Source: Actinomadura sp. WMMA1423 (GTDB taxonomy: Bacteria; Actinomycetota; Actinomycetes; Streptosporangiales; Streptosporangiaceae). Taken from it: DNA of 64,000 nt. Made by a program: the position numbers and the translations under genes. How positions within the stretch are numbered: the stretch's first letter is position 1; every line of letters begins with the position of its first letter. The stretch lies in assembly GCF_006547145.1 (NCBI RefSeq), contig NZ_CP041244.1:992001-1056000 (forward strand), given 5' to 3'. This document shows, one piece after another, positions 21,479 through 31,203 of the stretch. The notes beneath the pieces are model-generated. The model saw nothing but the letters and a program-made list of their open reading frames with translations. It was not told the DNA's origin and searched no databases.

Positions 21479-23275
21479 TCAGGCCTCCTGGCTCGTCGTG
21501 CGGGCGGCTGCGGCGGAGGCGTCCTGCGGCTGCTTGTGCAGGCGCCTCGGGTCGAGGCCGGACATCGGATGCCCGCGGCCGAAGAAGTCGGTGCGCGCCA
21601 GCAGCGCGACCATCGGCTTGGTGAAGAAGAACACCACGACGACGTCGATGAGCGTCGTGAGGCCCATCGCGAACGCGAACCCGGCGACCCCGCCGACCGC
21701 GAGGAAGTAGAGCACCAGCGCCGCGAGGAAGGTGACCGCGTCGGCGACCAGGATGGTGCGCCGCGCACGCTTCCAGGCGTTCTCCACCGACGAGCGCAGC
21801 CGGCGCCCGGCCCGCAGCTCGTCCCTCAACCGCTCGAAGTAGACGATGAACGAGTCGGCGGTGATGCCGATGGACACGATCAGGCCGATGATGTGCGGCA
21901 GGGAGAGCCGGAAGCCCATCCCCTCACCGAGGATCACCACCGCCTCGTAGGTGATGGCCGACGCCACGACCAGGCTGGACACCGCCACCAGGCCGAGGCC
22001 CCGGTAGTAGAACAGGCAGTACAGGACCACCAGGCCGAGCCCGATCGCGCCGGCGATCAGCCCTCCGGTCAGCTGGTCGGAGCCGAGCGTGGACGACACC
22101 TCGTCGATGGAGCTCTGCTTGAACTCCAGCGGCAGCGCCCCGTACTTCAGCACGTTGGACAGGTCGGTGGCGTACCGCTGGTTGAAGCTGTCGGGCGGGC
22201 CGTCGATGCTCGCCGTTCCGCCGGTGATGGGGCCCTCGCGGATGCTGGGCGCGGACACGACCTGGCCGTCCAGGACGATCGCGACCTGCGCCTGCGGGGA
22301 GGACGGGTTCTGCTGGTAGGCCTGCGACGCCGCGGTGGTGACCGCGCCGAACTCGCGGGCGCCCTTGCCGTCGAACTTCAGCGAGACCGACCAGCTGGCC
22401 TGGCCCTGCTGGGCGTTCGGCGGCATCGGGTTCGCCGACGAGACGTTCTCGCCGAGGACCTGGACGGGGCCGAGGATGTACTTGGCGACCTGGCCCTTCT
22501 CCGCGTCCTGGTCGCAGGCGGCGACGAACTTGCGGTTCGGGTCGTTGGACCCCGGGGCCCGCCGGTTGTCGCCGTAGCAGTCGAGCGCCTCGAACTGGCT
22601 GATCACGGCCTTGTCGGTGACGCCCGGGTAGTCCTGCGCGGGCGCGCCCGGCTGCCCGGACGGCTGGCCCAGCGGCGACGACGGCGCCGGAGACGCCGAG
22701 GCGGACCCCGACGGCTTCGGCGTCGGGGCGGCCAGCGCTCCCGACACGGCCCGGCCGCGCGGGGTCGACGACGTCGACGGCGACGCGCTCCCGGACGGGG
22801 AGGCCGACGCGGACGGCGACGGGCTCCCGTTCTTGCCGCTCGTCCCCTTCGACGGGCTCGTGGACGGGGCGGGCGCCGCCCCGCTGGTCGGCCGCCCGTC
22901 GGCCGTGGCGAACACCTGGCGGAACTGCAGCTTCGCCGTCGTACCGATCAGGTTGACGACGCGGCCCTGCCCCTCACCGGGGACGTTCACCACGATGTTG
23001 TTGCTGCCCTGTTTGGCGACCTCCGCGTCGGAGACCCCGAGACCGTTGACGCGCTTCGTCATGATCTTGACGGCCTGGTTCATCTGGTCGGCCGGGGGAT
23101 TCTTGCCGTTCGCGGTCTTGGCCGTGAGCGTCACGGTCGTCCCGCCGGCGAGGTCCAGGCCCAGCTTGGGCTTCGTCTGCCCCTGCCAGACCGCCAGACC
23201 GGCCATGACCACCATGATCGCGAAGAGCGCGAGGAGCGTGCGCCCGGGCTTGGGAGCATTCTTGGGCGGAGCCAC
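21479..23275 (-). CDS. secD: Protein translocase subunit SecD
   Basis: The 598-aa partner of SecF. The N-terminal helix is followed by GLDLAGGTTVTLTA (SecD signature), a large extracytoplasmic domain and a C-terminal five-helix bundle with IGITADSFIVYFERLRDE. Residues about 120-215 form a low-complexity insertion of Ser, Pro, Gly, Thr and Ala (for example SASPSGSASPSTSS) inside the extracytoplasmic domain, longer than in typical SecD. It lies 41 bp downstream of yajC. Confidence 0.95.
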   Translation of the reverse strand: MAPPKNAPKPGRTLLALFAIMVVMAGLAVWQGQTKPKLGLDLAGGTTVTLTAKTANGKNPPADQMNQAVKIMTKRVNGLGVSDAEVAKQGSNNIVVNVPGEGQGRVVNLIGTTAKLQFRQVFATADGRPTSGAAPAPSTSPSKGTSGKNGSPSPSASASPSGSASPSTSSTPRGRAVSGALAAPTPKPSGSASASPAPSSPLGQPSGQPGAPAQDYPGVTDKAVISQFEALDCYGDNRRAPGSNDPNRKFVAACDQDAEKGQVAKYILGPVQVLGENVSSANPMPPNAQQGQASWSVSLKFDGKGAREFGAVTTAASQAYQQNPSSPQAQVAIVLDGQVVSAPSIREGPITGGTASIDGPPDSFNQRYATDLSNVLKYGALPLEFKQSSIDEVSSTLGSDQLTGGLIAGAIGLGLVVLYCLFYYRGLGLVAVSSLVVASAITYEAVVILGEGMGFRLSLPHIIGLIVSIGITADSFIVYFERLRDELRAGRRLRSSVENAWKRARRTILVADAVTFLAALVLYFLAVGGVAGFAFAMGLTTLIDVVVVFFFTKPMVALLARTDFFGRGHPMSGLDPRRLHKQPQDASAAAARTTSQEA

Positions 23276-23316
23276 TTGTCGTCGTACTTCCCGTCGTATC
23301 GTCGCCGTGAGAGGGG

Positions 23317-23817
23317 TCAGGCGGGCTTGTCGCCCGCCTCGACCTTCGCCTTCCCCTTCGGCTTGGACTCGGGCTCGCCGTCCTCTGTCGCGGCCTCGGC
23401 CTCGCCGTCCTTGGACAGGTCGACCTCGGAGCCGTCCTTGGACAGGTCGACGCGGTCGCCGTCCTCGTCCTCGGCGTCCTCGACGTCCTCGTCATGCTCG
23501 TCGTCGAGCTCCTCGGGCTCGTCGTCCTTGAGGACCTGCATGATCGCCTGCTTGACGAACCGCACCTCGACGCCGTCGGCGATCTCCAGCACGACACCGT
23601 CGTCGTCCACCGACACGACGGTCGCGCGGATACCGCTGGTCGTCAGGACGCGGGCGCCCGGTTCCATGGCGTTCTGCATCTGCGTCTGCTCTTTGCGGCG
23701 CCTGCTCTGGGGCCGGATGAGCAGGAAGTAGAAGACCAGTGGCACGGCGAGGAGCAGGAGCAGGTTGAAGGCACCGCTACCGCCGTTGTTCGCCGCGAGA
23801 ATCATGTCGCTGCCCAT
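23317..23817 (-). CDS. yajC: Preprotein translocase subunit YajC
   Basis: YajC is a small membrane protein that associates with SecDF. The 166-aa product has one helix (LLLLLAVPLVFYFLLIRP), the conserved RRRKEQTQMQNAMEPGARVLTTSGI segment (quoted in part) and an acidic, low-complexity C-terminus containing an exact VDLSKDG repeat. The tail roughly doubles the usual length. GGAAGGA precedes the ATG. It is the first gene of the yajC-secD-secF set. Confidence 0.92.
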   Translation of the reverse strand: MGSDMILAANNGGSGAFNLLLLLAVPLVFYFLLIRPQSRRRKEQTQMQNAMEPGARVLTTSGIRATVVSVDDDGVVLEIADGVEVRFVKQAIMQVLKDDEPEELDDEHDEDVEDAEDEDGDRVDLSKDGSEVDLSKDGEAEAATEDGEPESKPKGKAKVEAGDKPA

Positions 23818-23853
23818 TACTGGGGCATCCTTCCGATGTCGATTGCCCAGCCT

Positions 23854-23870
23854 GTGACCAGACCGGTCAC
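23854..23870. promoter_or_regulatory. Inverted repeat GTGACC-N5-GGTCAC upstream of yajC
   Basis: Six-base arms 23854-23859 and 23865-23870 lie about 40 bp upstream of the yajC ATG, in the 178-bp gap between ruvB and yajC. It could be a regulator site or a small hairpin in the leader. Otherwise the gap holds only a candidate TACTCT box further upstream. Confidence 0.3.
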
Positions 23871-23995
23871 GTGCAAAGGGACCGCCGGCTGGAGACGGTG
23901 AACCAAGTCCCGGAGTCTAGAGAGTACGCCAGACCCCGGCAACGAGGCGACGATCGGCGTCGCCTGGAAGTTCCCAACCCGTTATCAGATGATCA

Positions 23996-25108
23996 CTATT
24001 CCGCTCCGCCGGCGTCCCTGTCCAGGTCGAACAGGGTGCCCGCCATCGGCGCGGTCGGCGGCTGGGCGAGCCCCAGGTGCGCCCACGCGGCGGCCGTGGC
24101 CACCCTTCCGCGGGGCGTCCTGGCGAGCAGGCCCTGCCGGACGAGGAACGGCTCCGCGACGACCTCGACGGTCTCGGGCTCCTCCCCCACCGACACGGCC
24201 AGCGTCGACAGGCCCACCGGTCCGCCGCCGAACTTGCGCATCAGCGACTCCAGGACGGCACGGTCCAGCCGGTCGAGGCCCCGTTCGTCCACCTCGTACA
24301 ACGCGAGGGCGGCGCGGGCCGATTCCCGGGTGACCACGCCGTCGGCGCGGACCTCGGCGTAGTCGCGTACGCGGCGCAGCAGCCGGTTGGCGATGCGGGG
24401 CGTGCCGCGCGAGCGGCCGGCGACCTCGGCGGCCGCGTCGTCGGAGATCTCCACGTCCAGCAGGCGGGCCGACCGGCGGACGATGACCTCCAGCTCGGCG
24501 GGCTCGTAGAAGTCCATGTGCGCGACGAAGCCGAACCGGTCGCGCAGCGGGCCGGGCAGCATGCCCGCCCGCGTGGTGGCGCCCACGAGCGTGAAGGGGG
24601 CGATGTCCAGGGGGATCGCCGTCGCGCCCGGGCCCTTGCCCACGACCACGTCGACGCGGAAGTCCTCCATCGCCATGTAGAGCATCTCCTCGGCCGGCCG
24701 CGCCAGCCGGTGGATCTCGTCGAGGAACAGCACCTCGCCCTCGGCGAGCGTGGACAGCACGGCCGCGAGGTCGCCCGCCCGCTCGATCGCGGGCCCCGAG
24801 GAGATCCGCAGCGGCTGCCCGAGCTCCGCCGCGATGATCATGGCGAGGGTGGTCTTGCCGAGGCCGGGCCCGCCGGACAGCAGCACGTGGTCGGGGGTCC
24901 GGCCGCGCCCCAGCGCTCCGTGCAGCACCAGCGAGAGCTGCTCCCGGACCCGCTCCTGCCCGACGAAGTCGGCCAGCTTCTTCGGCCGCAGCGCGGCCTC
25001 GATCTGCTGCTCGTCGACCCCGCCCGCCTCCGCGGACACCAGCCGCTCACCCTCGTCGGCCCCGCTCATCCCGGTTCCCCGCACCTCCCTCGATCCACTG
25101 CCGCTCAT
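23996..25108 (-). CDS. ruvB: Holliday junction branch migration helicase RuvB
   Basis: An AAA+ motor that drives branch migration with RuvA. The 370-aa protein has Walker [12 protein letters not shown], Walker [11 protein letters not shown], the sensor segment [21 protein letters not shown] with the arginine finger (quoted in part) and a C-terminal winged helix. ATG at 25108 has GAGGAA 5 nt upstream; the in-frame ATG at 25069 is a plausible alternative. It lies 49 bp after ruvA in the ruvC-ruvA-ruvB operon. Confidence 0.95.
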   Translation of the reverse strand: MSGSGSREVRGTGMSGADEGERLVSAEAGGVDEQQIEAALRPKKLADFVGQERVREQLSLVLHGALGRGRTPDHVLLSGGPGLGKTTLAMIIAAELGQPLRISSGPAIERAGDLAAVLSTLAEGEVLFLDEIHRLARPAEEMLYMAMEDFRVDVVVGKGPGATAIPLDIAPFTLVGATTRAGMLPGPLRDRFGFVAHMDFYEPAELEVIVRRSARLLDVEISDDAAAEVAGRSRGTPRIANRLLRRVRDYAEVRADGVVTRESARAALALYEVDERGLDRLDRAVLESLMRKFGGGPVGLSTLAVSVGEEPETVEVVAEPFLVRQGLLARTPRGRVATAAAWAHLGLAQPPTAPMAGTLFDLDRDAGGAE

Positions 25109-25157
25109 GCCCGTTCCTCGCGGGGGCGACCCGCCACAAGCCCCGCCTCGCCGCCGC

Positions 25158-25769
25158 TCATTGCTGGTTGCTGAGCTTCTTGAGAGCCGACCTCAGCAGC
25201 GCCGCGACCGGGGGCGTCTCGCCGCCGTCGAGGTCTGCGGCCACGGCGTCGACGGCGGCGTCGGCGTCCCTGGCCGACCAGCCGAGGTTGACCAGGCCCA
25301 TCTGGACCTGCTCGCGCCACGGCTCGGCCCGGGCGGGCGACCGCAGGTCGCCGCCGTCGTCGCCCACCGGGCCGCCGAGGCGGTCCCGCAGCTCCAGGAC
25401 GATGCGCTGGGCGCCCTTCTTGCCGATTCCGGGCACCTTGGTGAGCGCGGTCACGTCCTCGGTGGACACGGCGCGGCGCAGCGCGTTCGGCGAGTGGACC
25501 GCCAGCATCGCCAGGGCGAGGCGCGGCCCGACGCCGCTGGCGGTCTGGAGCAGCTCGAAGACGGCGCGCTCGTCCTCGTCGGCGAAGCCGAACAGGGTGA
25601 GCGAGTCCTCGCGGACGACGAGGGAGGTCGGCACGTGCGCCTGCTCCCCGACCCGCAGGCCGGCCAGCGTGGCCGGGGTGCACTGCACCGAGAGGCCGAC
25701 ACCGTGCACGTCGACCACCGCCCCGTCGGGGCCCGCGGCGGCCACCCGGCCGCTGACGAAGGCGATCAC
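25158..25769 (-). CDS. ruvA: Holliday junction branch migration protein RuvA
   Basis: The DNA-binding tetramer that holds four-way junctions for RuvB. The 203-aa protein has the N-terminal OB fold ([11 protein letters not shown]), two helix-hairpin-helix motifs ([13 protein letters not shown] and [16 protein letters not shown]) and the flexible linker plus C-terminal RuvB-binding helices. The GTG start overlaps the ruvC stop (GTGA 25766-25769) and has AGGAGG 9 nt upstream, inside ruvC. Confidence 0.95.
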   Translation of the reverse strand: MIAFVSGRVAAAGPDGAVVDVHGVGLSVQCTPATLAGLRVGEQAHVPTSLVVREDSLTLFGFADEDERAVFELLQTASGVGPRLALAMLAVHSPNALRRAVSTEDVTALTKVPGIGKKGAQRIVLELRDRLGGPVGDDGGDLRSPARAEPWREQVQMGLVNLGWSARDADAAVDAVAADLDGGETPPVAALLRSALKKLSNQQ

Positions 25770-26341
25770 TGGACGCTTCCTCCTCTGCTCCGGGCCGCGA
25801 GACGCTCCCGCTCGGCCCTGGCCGCCTCCTCGATCCGCGACCGCTGCGCGTGCGCGAGCCGCCGGTGCGCTCCCCCTCGCCACACGTGGCAGATGGCAAG
25901 GGCGAGCGCGTCCGCGGCGTCCGCGGGCCTGGGCGCCGTCTCCAGGGACAGCAGCCGGGTCACCATCCTCGTCACCTGCGCCTTGTCGGCCCGGCCGTTG
26001 CCGGTGACGGCGGCCTTGGCCTCGCTGGGAGTGTGCAGGGCGACGGGCAGGCCGCGCCGGGCGGCCAGCAGCATGGCGATGCCCGCGGCCTGTGCCGTCC
26101 CCATGACGGTCCGGACGTTGTGCTGGGAGAACACGCGCTCGACGGCGACGGCCTCGGGGCGCAGCTCGTCCATGAGGGCCGCGATGCCCGTCTCGATGCC
26201 CAGCAGGCGGCGGGCGTGGTCCTCGTCGGGGGCGGTCCGCACGACCGACACGTGCACCAGGTGCAGCCGCTTGCCGGGGGCGCCCTCGACGACCCCGACC
26301 CCGCACCGGGTGAGCCCGGGGTCCACCCCCATCACCCGCAC
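25766..26341 (-). CDS. ruvC: Holliday junction endonuclease RuvC
   Basis: An RNase H-fold resolvase that cuts Holliday junctions. Catalytic acidic residues are in [17 protein letters not shown] and the C-terminal [15 protein letters not shown] at 26341 is chosen because GAAGGAG lies 5 nt upstream and [14 protein letters not shown] is the usual N-terminus; upstream in-frame TTG/GTG codons lack this support. The 191-aa product has a basic C-terminal tail. It heads the ruvC-ruvA-ruvB operon. Confidence 0.94.
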   Translation of the reverse strand: MRVMGVDPGLTRCGVGVVEGAPGKRLHLVHVSVVRTAPDEDHARRLLGIETGIAALMDELRPEAVAVERVFSQHNVRTVMGTAQAAGIAMLLAARRGLPVALHTPSEAKAAVTGNGRADKAQVTRMVTRLLSLETAPRPADAADALALAICHVWRGGAHRRLAHAQRSRIEEAARAERERLAARSRGGSVQ

Positions 26342-26396
26342 GGCCGCTCCTTCGATCACCTGTTCGGCCGCCAACGCTACCAATCCGCGTCGCCGG

Positions 26397-27548
26397 TCAG
26401 AAGTAGTCCAGCGAGAACGGCGTGGCCGCGAACGCGGCGCCGAGCGCCTCCGCGTCCCCGCCGTGGAGCATGCCGGCGCGGCGGAGCGTGGGCACCGGGA
26501 TCCCGGCGTAGAGGGCCGAAAGGCCGCGCGGGCCGAGGCGCACGGCGCCCTCCCCGGCGGCGGAGCGCTCCAGCCGCCCCTCCCCGTCCTTGATCTCCAG
26601 CCGCCAGTGCCCGGAGTTCGCCGGCCGCTGCGGGTCGTCGATCTCCAGCGGGACGGCGGCGGCGACCCCGGCCGGGAAGCCGCGCGCCGCGACCGCCGCG
26701 GGCGCGTCGACGACCCGCAGCATCCACTGGGAGCGGTCGACGGCCTCGTGCTCGCGCTCGCGCGGCAGCCACAGCACCGGGTCCATCGGCGACACGCAGG
26801 CCCGCACCGACTCGGCCGTGGACGAGCCGGAGCCGACGATGGCCCACAGCGCCCTCAGCGTCCGCTCGGAGGCCGCGACGAGCCGGAGGACCTCCAGCCC
26901 GGCGTTGCCGTCCGCCCAGCGGTAGGAGAGGAACCCGTCCTCGGCCAGGTAGTGGTAGACGTCCGGGGCGTCCAGGTGCTCGCGCCATCGCGCCTCGGGC
27001 CAGCCCACCGGGCCGCAGTCTCGCGCGGCCCGGTGCGCGCGGCCGATCACGGCGGCCACCTCGGCGGCGTCGCCGGGCCCCGCCCTGCGGACCGGCACCC
27101 GCTCGGCCGCGATCGTGCGCAGGGCCTCGGTGGACAGGTCGACGTGGTGCCAGCCGCCCGCGTGCTCCCAGCCGAGCGACCGGTAGAGCCGCGTCGTGGC
27201 GGGGTAGAGCATGGCGAGCGGATGGCCGAGCTCGGCGCACCGCTCCAGCAGGTCGGTCATCAGGCGACGGCCGAGCCCGCGCCCGCGCTCCTCGGGCGCC
27301 ACCGTGACCGCGCTGACGCCCGCCGCGGGAACCGCCCGCCCGTGCCACCACTGCACCAGGTCGAGCAGGGCCCCCGTGGCGACGACCTCGCGGCCGTCGA
27401 AGGCCGCGAACTGGCGCCCGGCCTCGGCCGCCTGCCGGACGAGCCGGGACCGCCGCGCCCACACCGCGTCGGGAAGGGGACCGAACGCGCGGGCGCGGAT
27501 GTCGCGGACGGCGTCCACCTCGTCGGGTGCGAGAGCGCGTATCTCCAT
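26397..27548 (-). CDS. Eis-like GNAT acetyltransferase with SCP2-type C-terminal domain
   Basis: The 383-aa length, two tandem GNAT folds, sterol-carrier-like C-terminus and terminal aromatic residue (SLDYF) match the Eis family, whose C-terminal carboxylate takes part in catalysis. The acetyl-CoA loop is [15 protein letters not shown]. Eis homologues acetylate amines, including aminoglycosides; the substrate here is unknown. TACGGT lies 7 nt upstream of the ATG, so the mRNA may be leaderless. Confidence 0.85.
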   Translation of the reverse strand: MEIRALAPDEVDAVRDIRARAFGPLPDAVWARRSRLVRQAAEAGRQFAAFDGREVVATGALLDLVQWWHGRAVPAAGVSAVTVAPEERGRGLGRRLMTDLLERCAELGHPLAMLYPATTRLYRSLGWEHAGGWHHVDLSTEALRTIAAERVPVRRAGPGDAAEVAAVIGRAHRAARDCGPVGWPEARWREHLDAPDVYHYLAEDGFLSYRWADGNAGLEVLRLVAASERTLRALWAIVGSGSSTAESVRACVSPMDPVLWLPREREHEAVDRSQWMLRVVDAPAAVAARGFPAGVAAAVPLEIDDPQRPANSGHWRLEIKDGEGRLERSAAGEGAVRLGPRGLSALYAGIPVPTLRRAGMLHGGDAEALGAAFAATPFSLDYF

Positions 27549-27555
27549 GATCCAG

Positions 27556-27561
27556 ACCGTA
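27556..27561 (-). promoter_or_regulatory. Predicted -10 box for the eis-like gene
   Basis: TACGGT on the minus strand followed by 7 nt and the ATG, consistent with a leaderless or nearly leaderless transcript. Confidence 0.35.
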
Positions 27562-27630
27562 TGCGAAGGCTCGGACGGCGACGCCGCCGCACCCGGGCGG
27601 GCGGCGGCGGCGTTCGCGGGGGGCGGCGGG

Positions 27631-28386
27631 TCAGGCGTCGATGGAGGCCATGACCTCGTCGCTGACGTCGAAGTTGGCGTAGACGTCCTGGACGTCGTCG
27701 GAGTCCTCCAGAGCGTCGAGGAGCCGGAACACCTTCTTGGCGTTGTCCTCGTCGAGCGGGACGGTGACGCTCGGCAGGAACTTGCTCTCCGCCGACTCGT
27801 AGTCGATGCCGGCCTCCACCAGGGCGGTGCGCACCGCGACCAGGTCGCCGGCCTCGCTCACGACCTCGAAGTTCTCCTCGTCGAGGTCGTTGACCTCCTC
27901 GGCCCCGGCGTCCAGGACGGCCATCATCACGTCGTCCTCGCTGGTGCCCGCCTTGGGGACGATCACGACGCCCTTGCGGTTGAACATGTAGGAGACCGAG
28001 CCCGGGTCGGCGAGGGAGCCCCCGTTGCGGGTCAGGGCGACGCGGACCTCCGAGGCGGCCCGGTTGCGGTTGTCGGTCAGGCACTCGATGAGCACGGCGA
28101 CACCGCCGGGGGCGTAGCCCTCATAGGTGATGTTCTGCCAGTCGGCGCCCCCGGCCTCCTCACCGGCGCCCCGCTTGCGGGCGCGCTCGATGTTGTCGTT
28201 CGGGACCGAGTTCTTCTTCGCCTTGTAGATGGCGTCGTAGAGGGTGGGGTTGGCGTCGGGGTCGCCGCCGCCGGTGCGGGCCGCCACCTCGATGTTCTTG
28301 ATCAGCTTGGCGAAGAGCTTGCCGCGCTTGGCGTCGAGGGCCGCCTTCTTGTGCTTGGTCGTCGCCCACTTGGAATGGCCGGACAT
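27631..28386 (-). CDS. YebC/TACO1-family protein
   Basis: The 251-aa product starts [20 protein letters not shown] and has the three-domain YebC fold with [21 protein letters not shown] (quoted in part). Members were annotated as transcription regulators; several are now known to help ribosomes through polyproline stretches (family knowledge). It lies 3 bp after pdxT on the same strand, the common actinobacterial arrangement. Confidence 0.93.
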   Translation of the reverse strand: MSGHSKWATTKHKKAALDAKRGKLFAKLIKNIEVAARTGGGDPDANPTLYDAIYKAKKNSVPNDNIERARKRGAGEEAGGADWQNITYEGYAPGGVAVLIECLTDNRNRAASEVRVALTRNGGSLADPGSVSYMFNRKGVVIVPKAGTSEDDVMMAVLDAGAEEVNDLDEENFEVVSEAGDLVAVRTALVEAGIDYESAESKFLPSVTVPLDEDNAKKVFRLLDALEDSDDVQDVYANFDVSDEVMASIDA

Positions 28387-28389
28387 CTG

Positions 28390-29007
28390 TCAATCCTCCT
28401 CTGTCGTCCGGCGCACCAGATCGGCGAAGTAGTGGTGCACGCGGAAATCGCCCGTCAACTCCGGATGGAACGCGGTCGCCATGAGGCGCCCCTGGCGGAC
28501 GGCGACGATCCTACCGGCGTTCGGGCCGCTCTCCGCGCGTCCGAGGACCTCGACGGCGTCGCCGACGGACTCCACCCAGGGCGCGCGGATGAAAACGGCG
28601 TGGTACGGCGTGTCACCCATACCGGTCAGCGGGACGGCGGACTCGAACGAGTCGACCTGCCGGCCGAACGCGTTGCGCCGCACGGTCATGTCGATCCCGC
28701 CCACGGTCTCCTGGCCCGCGACGCCGCCGCGGATCCGGTCGGCCAGCATGATCATGCCGGCGCAGGAGCCGTAGGCGGGCATGCCCGCCTCGATCCGCTT
28801 GCGCAGCGGTTCGAGCAGTTCGAACGAGCGCGCCAGCCGCCACATGGTGGTGGACTCCCCGCCGGGCAGGACGAGCCCGTCGACCCGTTCCAGCTCGTCG
28901 GGGCGGCGCACCGTCAGGGCGCGCGCCCCGGCCGCCTCCAGGGCGCGCGCGTGCTCGCGCACGTCGCCCTGCAGGGCGAGGACACCGATCGTGGGCACAG
29001 CAGTCAC
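28390..29007 (-). CDS. pdxT: Pyridoxal 5'-phosphate synthase glutaminase subunit PdxT
   Basis: The class I glutamine amidotransferase half of PLP synthase, which hands ammonia to PdxS. The 205-aa protein has the nucleophile Cys82 in GSCAGMI, the oxyanion segment [12 protein letters not shown] and the catalytic His/Glu in [12 protein letters not shown] start with GGAAGG upstream is used. Its partner pdxS lies about 1 kb upstream on the same strand, separated by the 204-aa gene of unknown function. Confidence 0.95.
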   Translation of the reverse strand: MTAVPTIGVLALQGDVREHARALEAAGARALTVRRPDELERVDGLVLPGGESTTMWRLARSFELLEPLRKRIEAGMPAYGSCAGMIMLADRIRGGVAGQETVGGIDMTVRRNAFGRQVDSFESAVPLTGMGDTPYHAVFIRAPWVESVGDAVEVLGRAESGPNAGRIVAVRQGRLMATAFHPELTGDFRVHHYFADLVRRTTEED

Positions 29008-29131
29008 GTGGAAACCTTCCGGGGCACAGGAGTCGTCTCAACCCTAGACGTTCCTTACAACGCCGCACGACCTGGCTGATCTTCCCGCGCCCCAGGGTTC
29101 CTCCCCCGCACCGGGCGCCGGTCAGTCCCCA

Positions 29132-29288
29132 CCGGGGAGAACCCCCGCACCCCCGAAAAGCAGGCCTGACCGACGCCCTCCGCTCCGCAGGCTCCGCTCC
29201 AGGCGTCGGACCTCGCCACTCCGGGGAGAACCCCCGCACCCCCAAAAGCAGGCCTGACCGACGCCCTCCGCTCCGCAGGCTCCGCTCC
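29132..29288. repeat. Two-copy direct repeat (about 69 bp, 89-bp period) upstream of pdxT
   Basis: Copy 1 (29132-29200) and copy 2 (29221-29288) differ by one deleted base. Both begin CCGGGGAGAACCCCCGCA and end in CTCCGCAGGCTCCGCTCC. Each copy with the bases after it forms a hairpin, CGACGCC pairing with GGCGTCG (8 bp in copy 2). Copy 2 ends just before the stop of the 204-aa gene. The rest of the 290-bp gap 29008-29297 shows nothing else clear. Confidence 0.75.
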
Positions 29289-29297
29289 GGGCGTCGC

Positions 29298-29912
29298 TCA
29301 GGCGTGCCGGAAGCGGCGGACCGGGAGTTCCAGCGGCAGGAAGCCGTCCTTGCCCCGGTCGGCGATGCCGCGGCCGAACATGTACTCCTCGGCGAGGGCC
29401 AGGCCGAACTCCTCGGGGTCGAACGGGAGCGGCACGTCCGGGGCGCCCGCGTCGACGGCGCGCCAGAACGGCCGCTCGGCGGGCAGGCGCTCGCCCTGGT
29501 CGACGACCACCCCGTCCTCCGCGGTGACGAACACGTCGCGGAGCAGCTCGCCCGACTCGTACCAGCGGAACCAGCAGCCGCGGATGACGTTGTGCAGGAC
29601 GAGGACGCCGCAGTGCGAGCCGGGAAGGGCCGCGGCGGCGGTGTCGGCGATGCGGCGGGCGTCGTCGTCGAGGCAGAACAGCCGCCGGTCGCACAGCAGC
29701 AGCGCCCGCTCGAAGGCGCCCACGAACAGCTCGTCGTCGTAGGGCCAGAGCGCGAAGTCCAGGACCGTGTCACCGGTCTCGGTGAGGGCGTCCGCCGGGT
29801 ACAGGCGGCGCGCGATCTTCGCGGCGGCGTCCGGGTCGGGCACCATGCCGGGCCGGAACACCTCGGTGGGCTCACCCGCGCTCGCGCACGCCAGCGCGAC
29901 CGACCAAGCCAT
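29298..29912 (-). CDS. Conserved hypothetical protein, 204 aa
   Basis: I do not recognise this family with confidence. The product begins MAWSVALACASAGEPTEVF; it is acidic, has Trp/Phe-rich strands and no membrane helix. A repeated theme is short beta-strand-like segments (VLVLHNVIRGCWFRWYESGE, in part) with a C-terminal PLELPVRRFRHA. ATG at 29912 is chosen for the GGGAGGGGAGAG just upstream. It lies between pdxS and pdxT, but nothing in the sequence ties it to vitamin B6. Confidence 0.65.
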   Translation of the reverse strand: MAWSVALACASAGEPTEVFRPGMVPDPDAAAKIARRLYPADALTETGDTVLDFALWPYDDELFVGAFERALLLCDRRLFCLDDDARRIADTAAAALPGSHCGVLVLHNVIRGCWFRWYESGELLRDVFVTAEDGVVVDQGERLPAERPFWRAVDAGAPDVPLPFDPEEFGLALAEEYMFGRGIADRGKDGFLPLELPVRRFRHA

Positions 29913-30050
29913 GCTCTCCCCTCCCGCGGCCGGACCGCCCCAAGATCGCCTCACCGGCCGCGTCGCCAGCGTAACCCCGTCGGCGGTCGCTGTGCAGGGG
30001 GGTGACCGGGTATCCGCCCGGCCACAGGGGGCCGGGCGGACGGGCTGCCG

Positions 30051-30974
30051 CTACCAGCCGCGACCGGCGAACTTCTGGTCCTCGCCGAGGGAGGCGGCGT
30101 TGATGCCGACCATGGCCTCGCCGAGGCCGCGCGACACCTTGGCGATCACGTCGGGGTCGTCGTGGAAGGTGGTGGCCTTCACGATCGCCTCGGCGCGCTG
30201 GGCCGGGTTGCCGGACTTGAAGATCCCGGAGCCGACGAAGACGCCCTCGGCGCCGAGCTGCATCATCATCGCGGCGTCGGCCGGGGTGGCGATGCCGCCC
30301 GCGGTGAACAGCACGACGGGCAGCTTGCCCGCCCGCGCGACCTCCTTGACCAGCTCGTACGGGGCCTGAAGCTCCTTGGCCGCCACGAACAGCTCGTCCT
30401 CCGGCAGGGACTGCAGCCGGCGGATCTCCTGGCGGATCCTGCGCATGTGCGTCGTGGCGTTGGAGACGTCCCCGGTGCCGGCCTCGCCCTTGGAGCGGAT
30501 CATCGCCGCGCCCTCGGTGATCCGGCGCAGCGCCTCGCCCAGGCTGGTGGCGCCGCAGACGAACGGGACGGTGAACGCCCACTTGTCGATGTGGTTGTCG
30601 TAGTCGGCGGGCGTCAGCACCTCGGACTCGTCGATGTAGTCGACGCCGAGGGCCTGCAGCACCTGCGCCTCGACGAAGTGGCCGATGCGGGCCTTGGCCA
30701 TGACCGGGATGGAGACCGCGCCGATGATCCCGTCGATCATGTCGGGGTCGCTCATCCGGGAGATGCCGCCCTCGGCGCGGATGTCGGCGGGGACCCGCTC
30801 CAGGGCCATGACGGCGACGGCGCCGGCGTCTTCGGCGATCTTCGCCTGCTCGGGCGTGACGACGTCCATGATCACGCCGCCCTTGAGCATCTCCGCCATG
30901 CCGCGCTTGACGCGGGCGGTCCCGGTCTCGGGCGCGGCGTTGTCAGGGGCGGGAGTGGAAGTGGACACGGGCAT
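30051..30974 (-). CDS. pdxS: Pyridoxal 5'-phosphate synthase lyase subunit PdxS
   Basis: PdxS builds PLP from ribose 5-phosphate, glyceraldehyde 3-phosphate and ammonia supplied by PdxT. The 307-aa TIM-barrel protein is highly conserved: [44 protein letters not shown] and [14 protein letters not shown] contain the active-site lysines and phosphate loops. GAGGA precedes the ATG by 6 nt. An insertion sequence ends 154 bp upstream of its start. Confidence 0.97.
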   Translation of the reverse strand: MPVSTSTPAPDNAAPETGTARVKRGMAEMLKGGVIMDVVTPEQAKIAEDAGAVAVMALERVPADIRAEGGISRMSDPDMIDGIIGAVSIPVMAKARIGHFVEAQVLQALGVDYIDESEVLTPADYDNHIDKWAFTVPFVCGATSLGEALRRITEGAAMIRSKGEAGTGDVSNATTHMRRIRQEIRRLQSLPEDELFVAAKELQAPYELVKEVARAGKLPVVLFTAGGIATPADAAMMMQLGAEGVFVGSGIFKSGNPAQRAEAIVKATTFHDDPDVIAKVSRGLGEAMVGINAASLGEDQKFAGRGW

Positions 30975-31006
30975 TCCTCACGTGGACGGACGACAAGTCT
31001 TTTCCC

Positions 31007-31012
31007 ATGATA
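31007..31012 (-). promoter_or_regulatory. Predicted -10 box of pdxS
   Basis: TATCAT on the minus strand about 33 nt upstream of the pdxS ATG. No strong -35 precedes it. The promoter lies between the gene and the insertion element, so the element has not removed it. Confidence 0.4.
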
Positions 31013-31128
31013 TTGGGTGCTCGTGCGCCCTCTCGACCCGGCAGAGTGTCAGCGGCCGGGGCCGGGGGCTTACGAAGTGACGGGCGGCACGGGCGCCGGC
31101 CGCTCCCGCCCGCCCGGTGTGCGCCCGC

Positions 31129-31151
31129 CTAGAAGACTGCTGAAGATCTTG
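31129..31151 (+). repeat. Left terminal inverted repeat of the IS
   Basis: Exact reverse complement of 32826-32848 over all 23 bases; matching stops at the next base inward. Confidence 0.93.
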
Positions 31152-31161
31152 GGGTTTTGGT

Positions 31162-31181
31162 CCCGCCGCGGATGCGGCGGG
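31162..31181. terminator. Hairpin just inside the left end of the IS
   Basis: CCCGCCGC (31162-31169) pairs with GCGGCGGG (31174-31181) around GGAT. Its place ahead of the transposase start suggests it blocks read-through transcription or translation from outside, a common feature of insertion sequences. Confidence 0.5.
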
Positions 31182-31203
31182 GCCAGTGTGTTGTGGTGTG
31201 GTG

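Noticed and set aside
24750..27653. A 967-codon plus-strand open frame across ruvB, ruvA, ruvC and the eis-like gene
   Set aside because: Antisense shadow of four well-supported genes; long spurious frames are expected at this G+C content.
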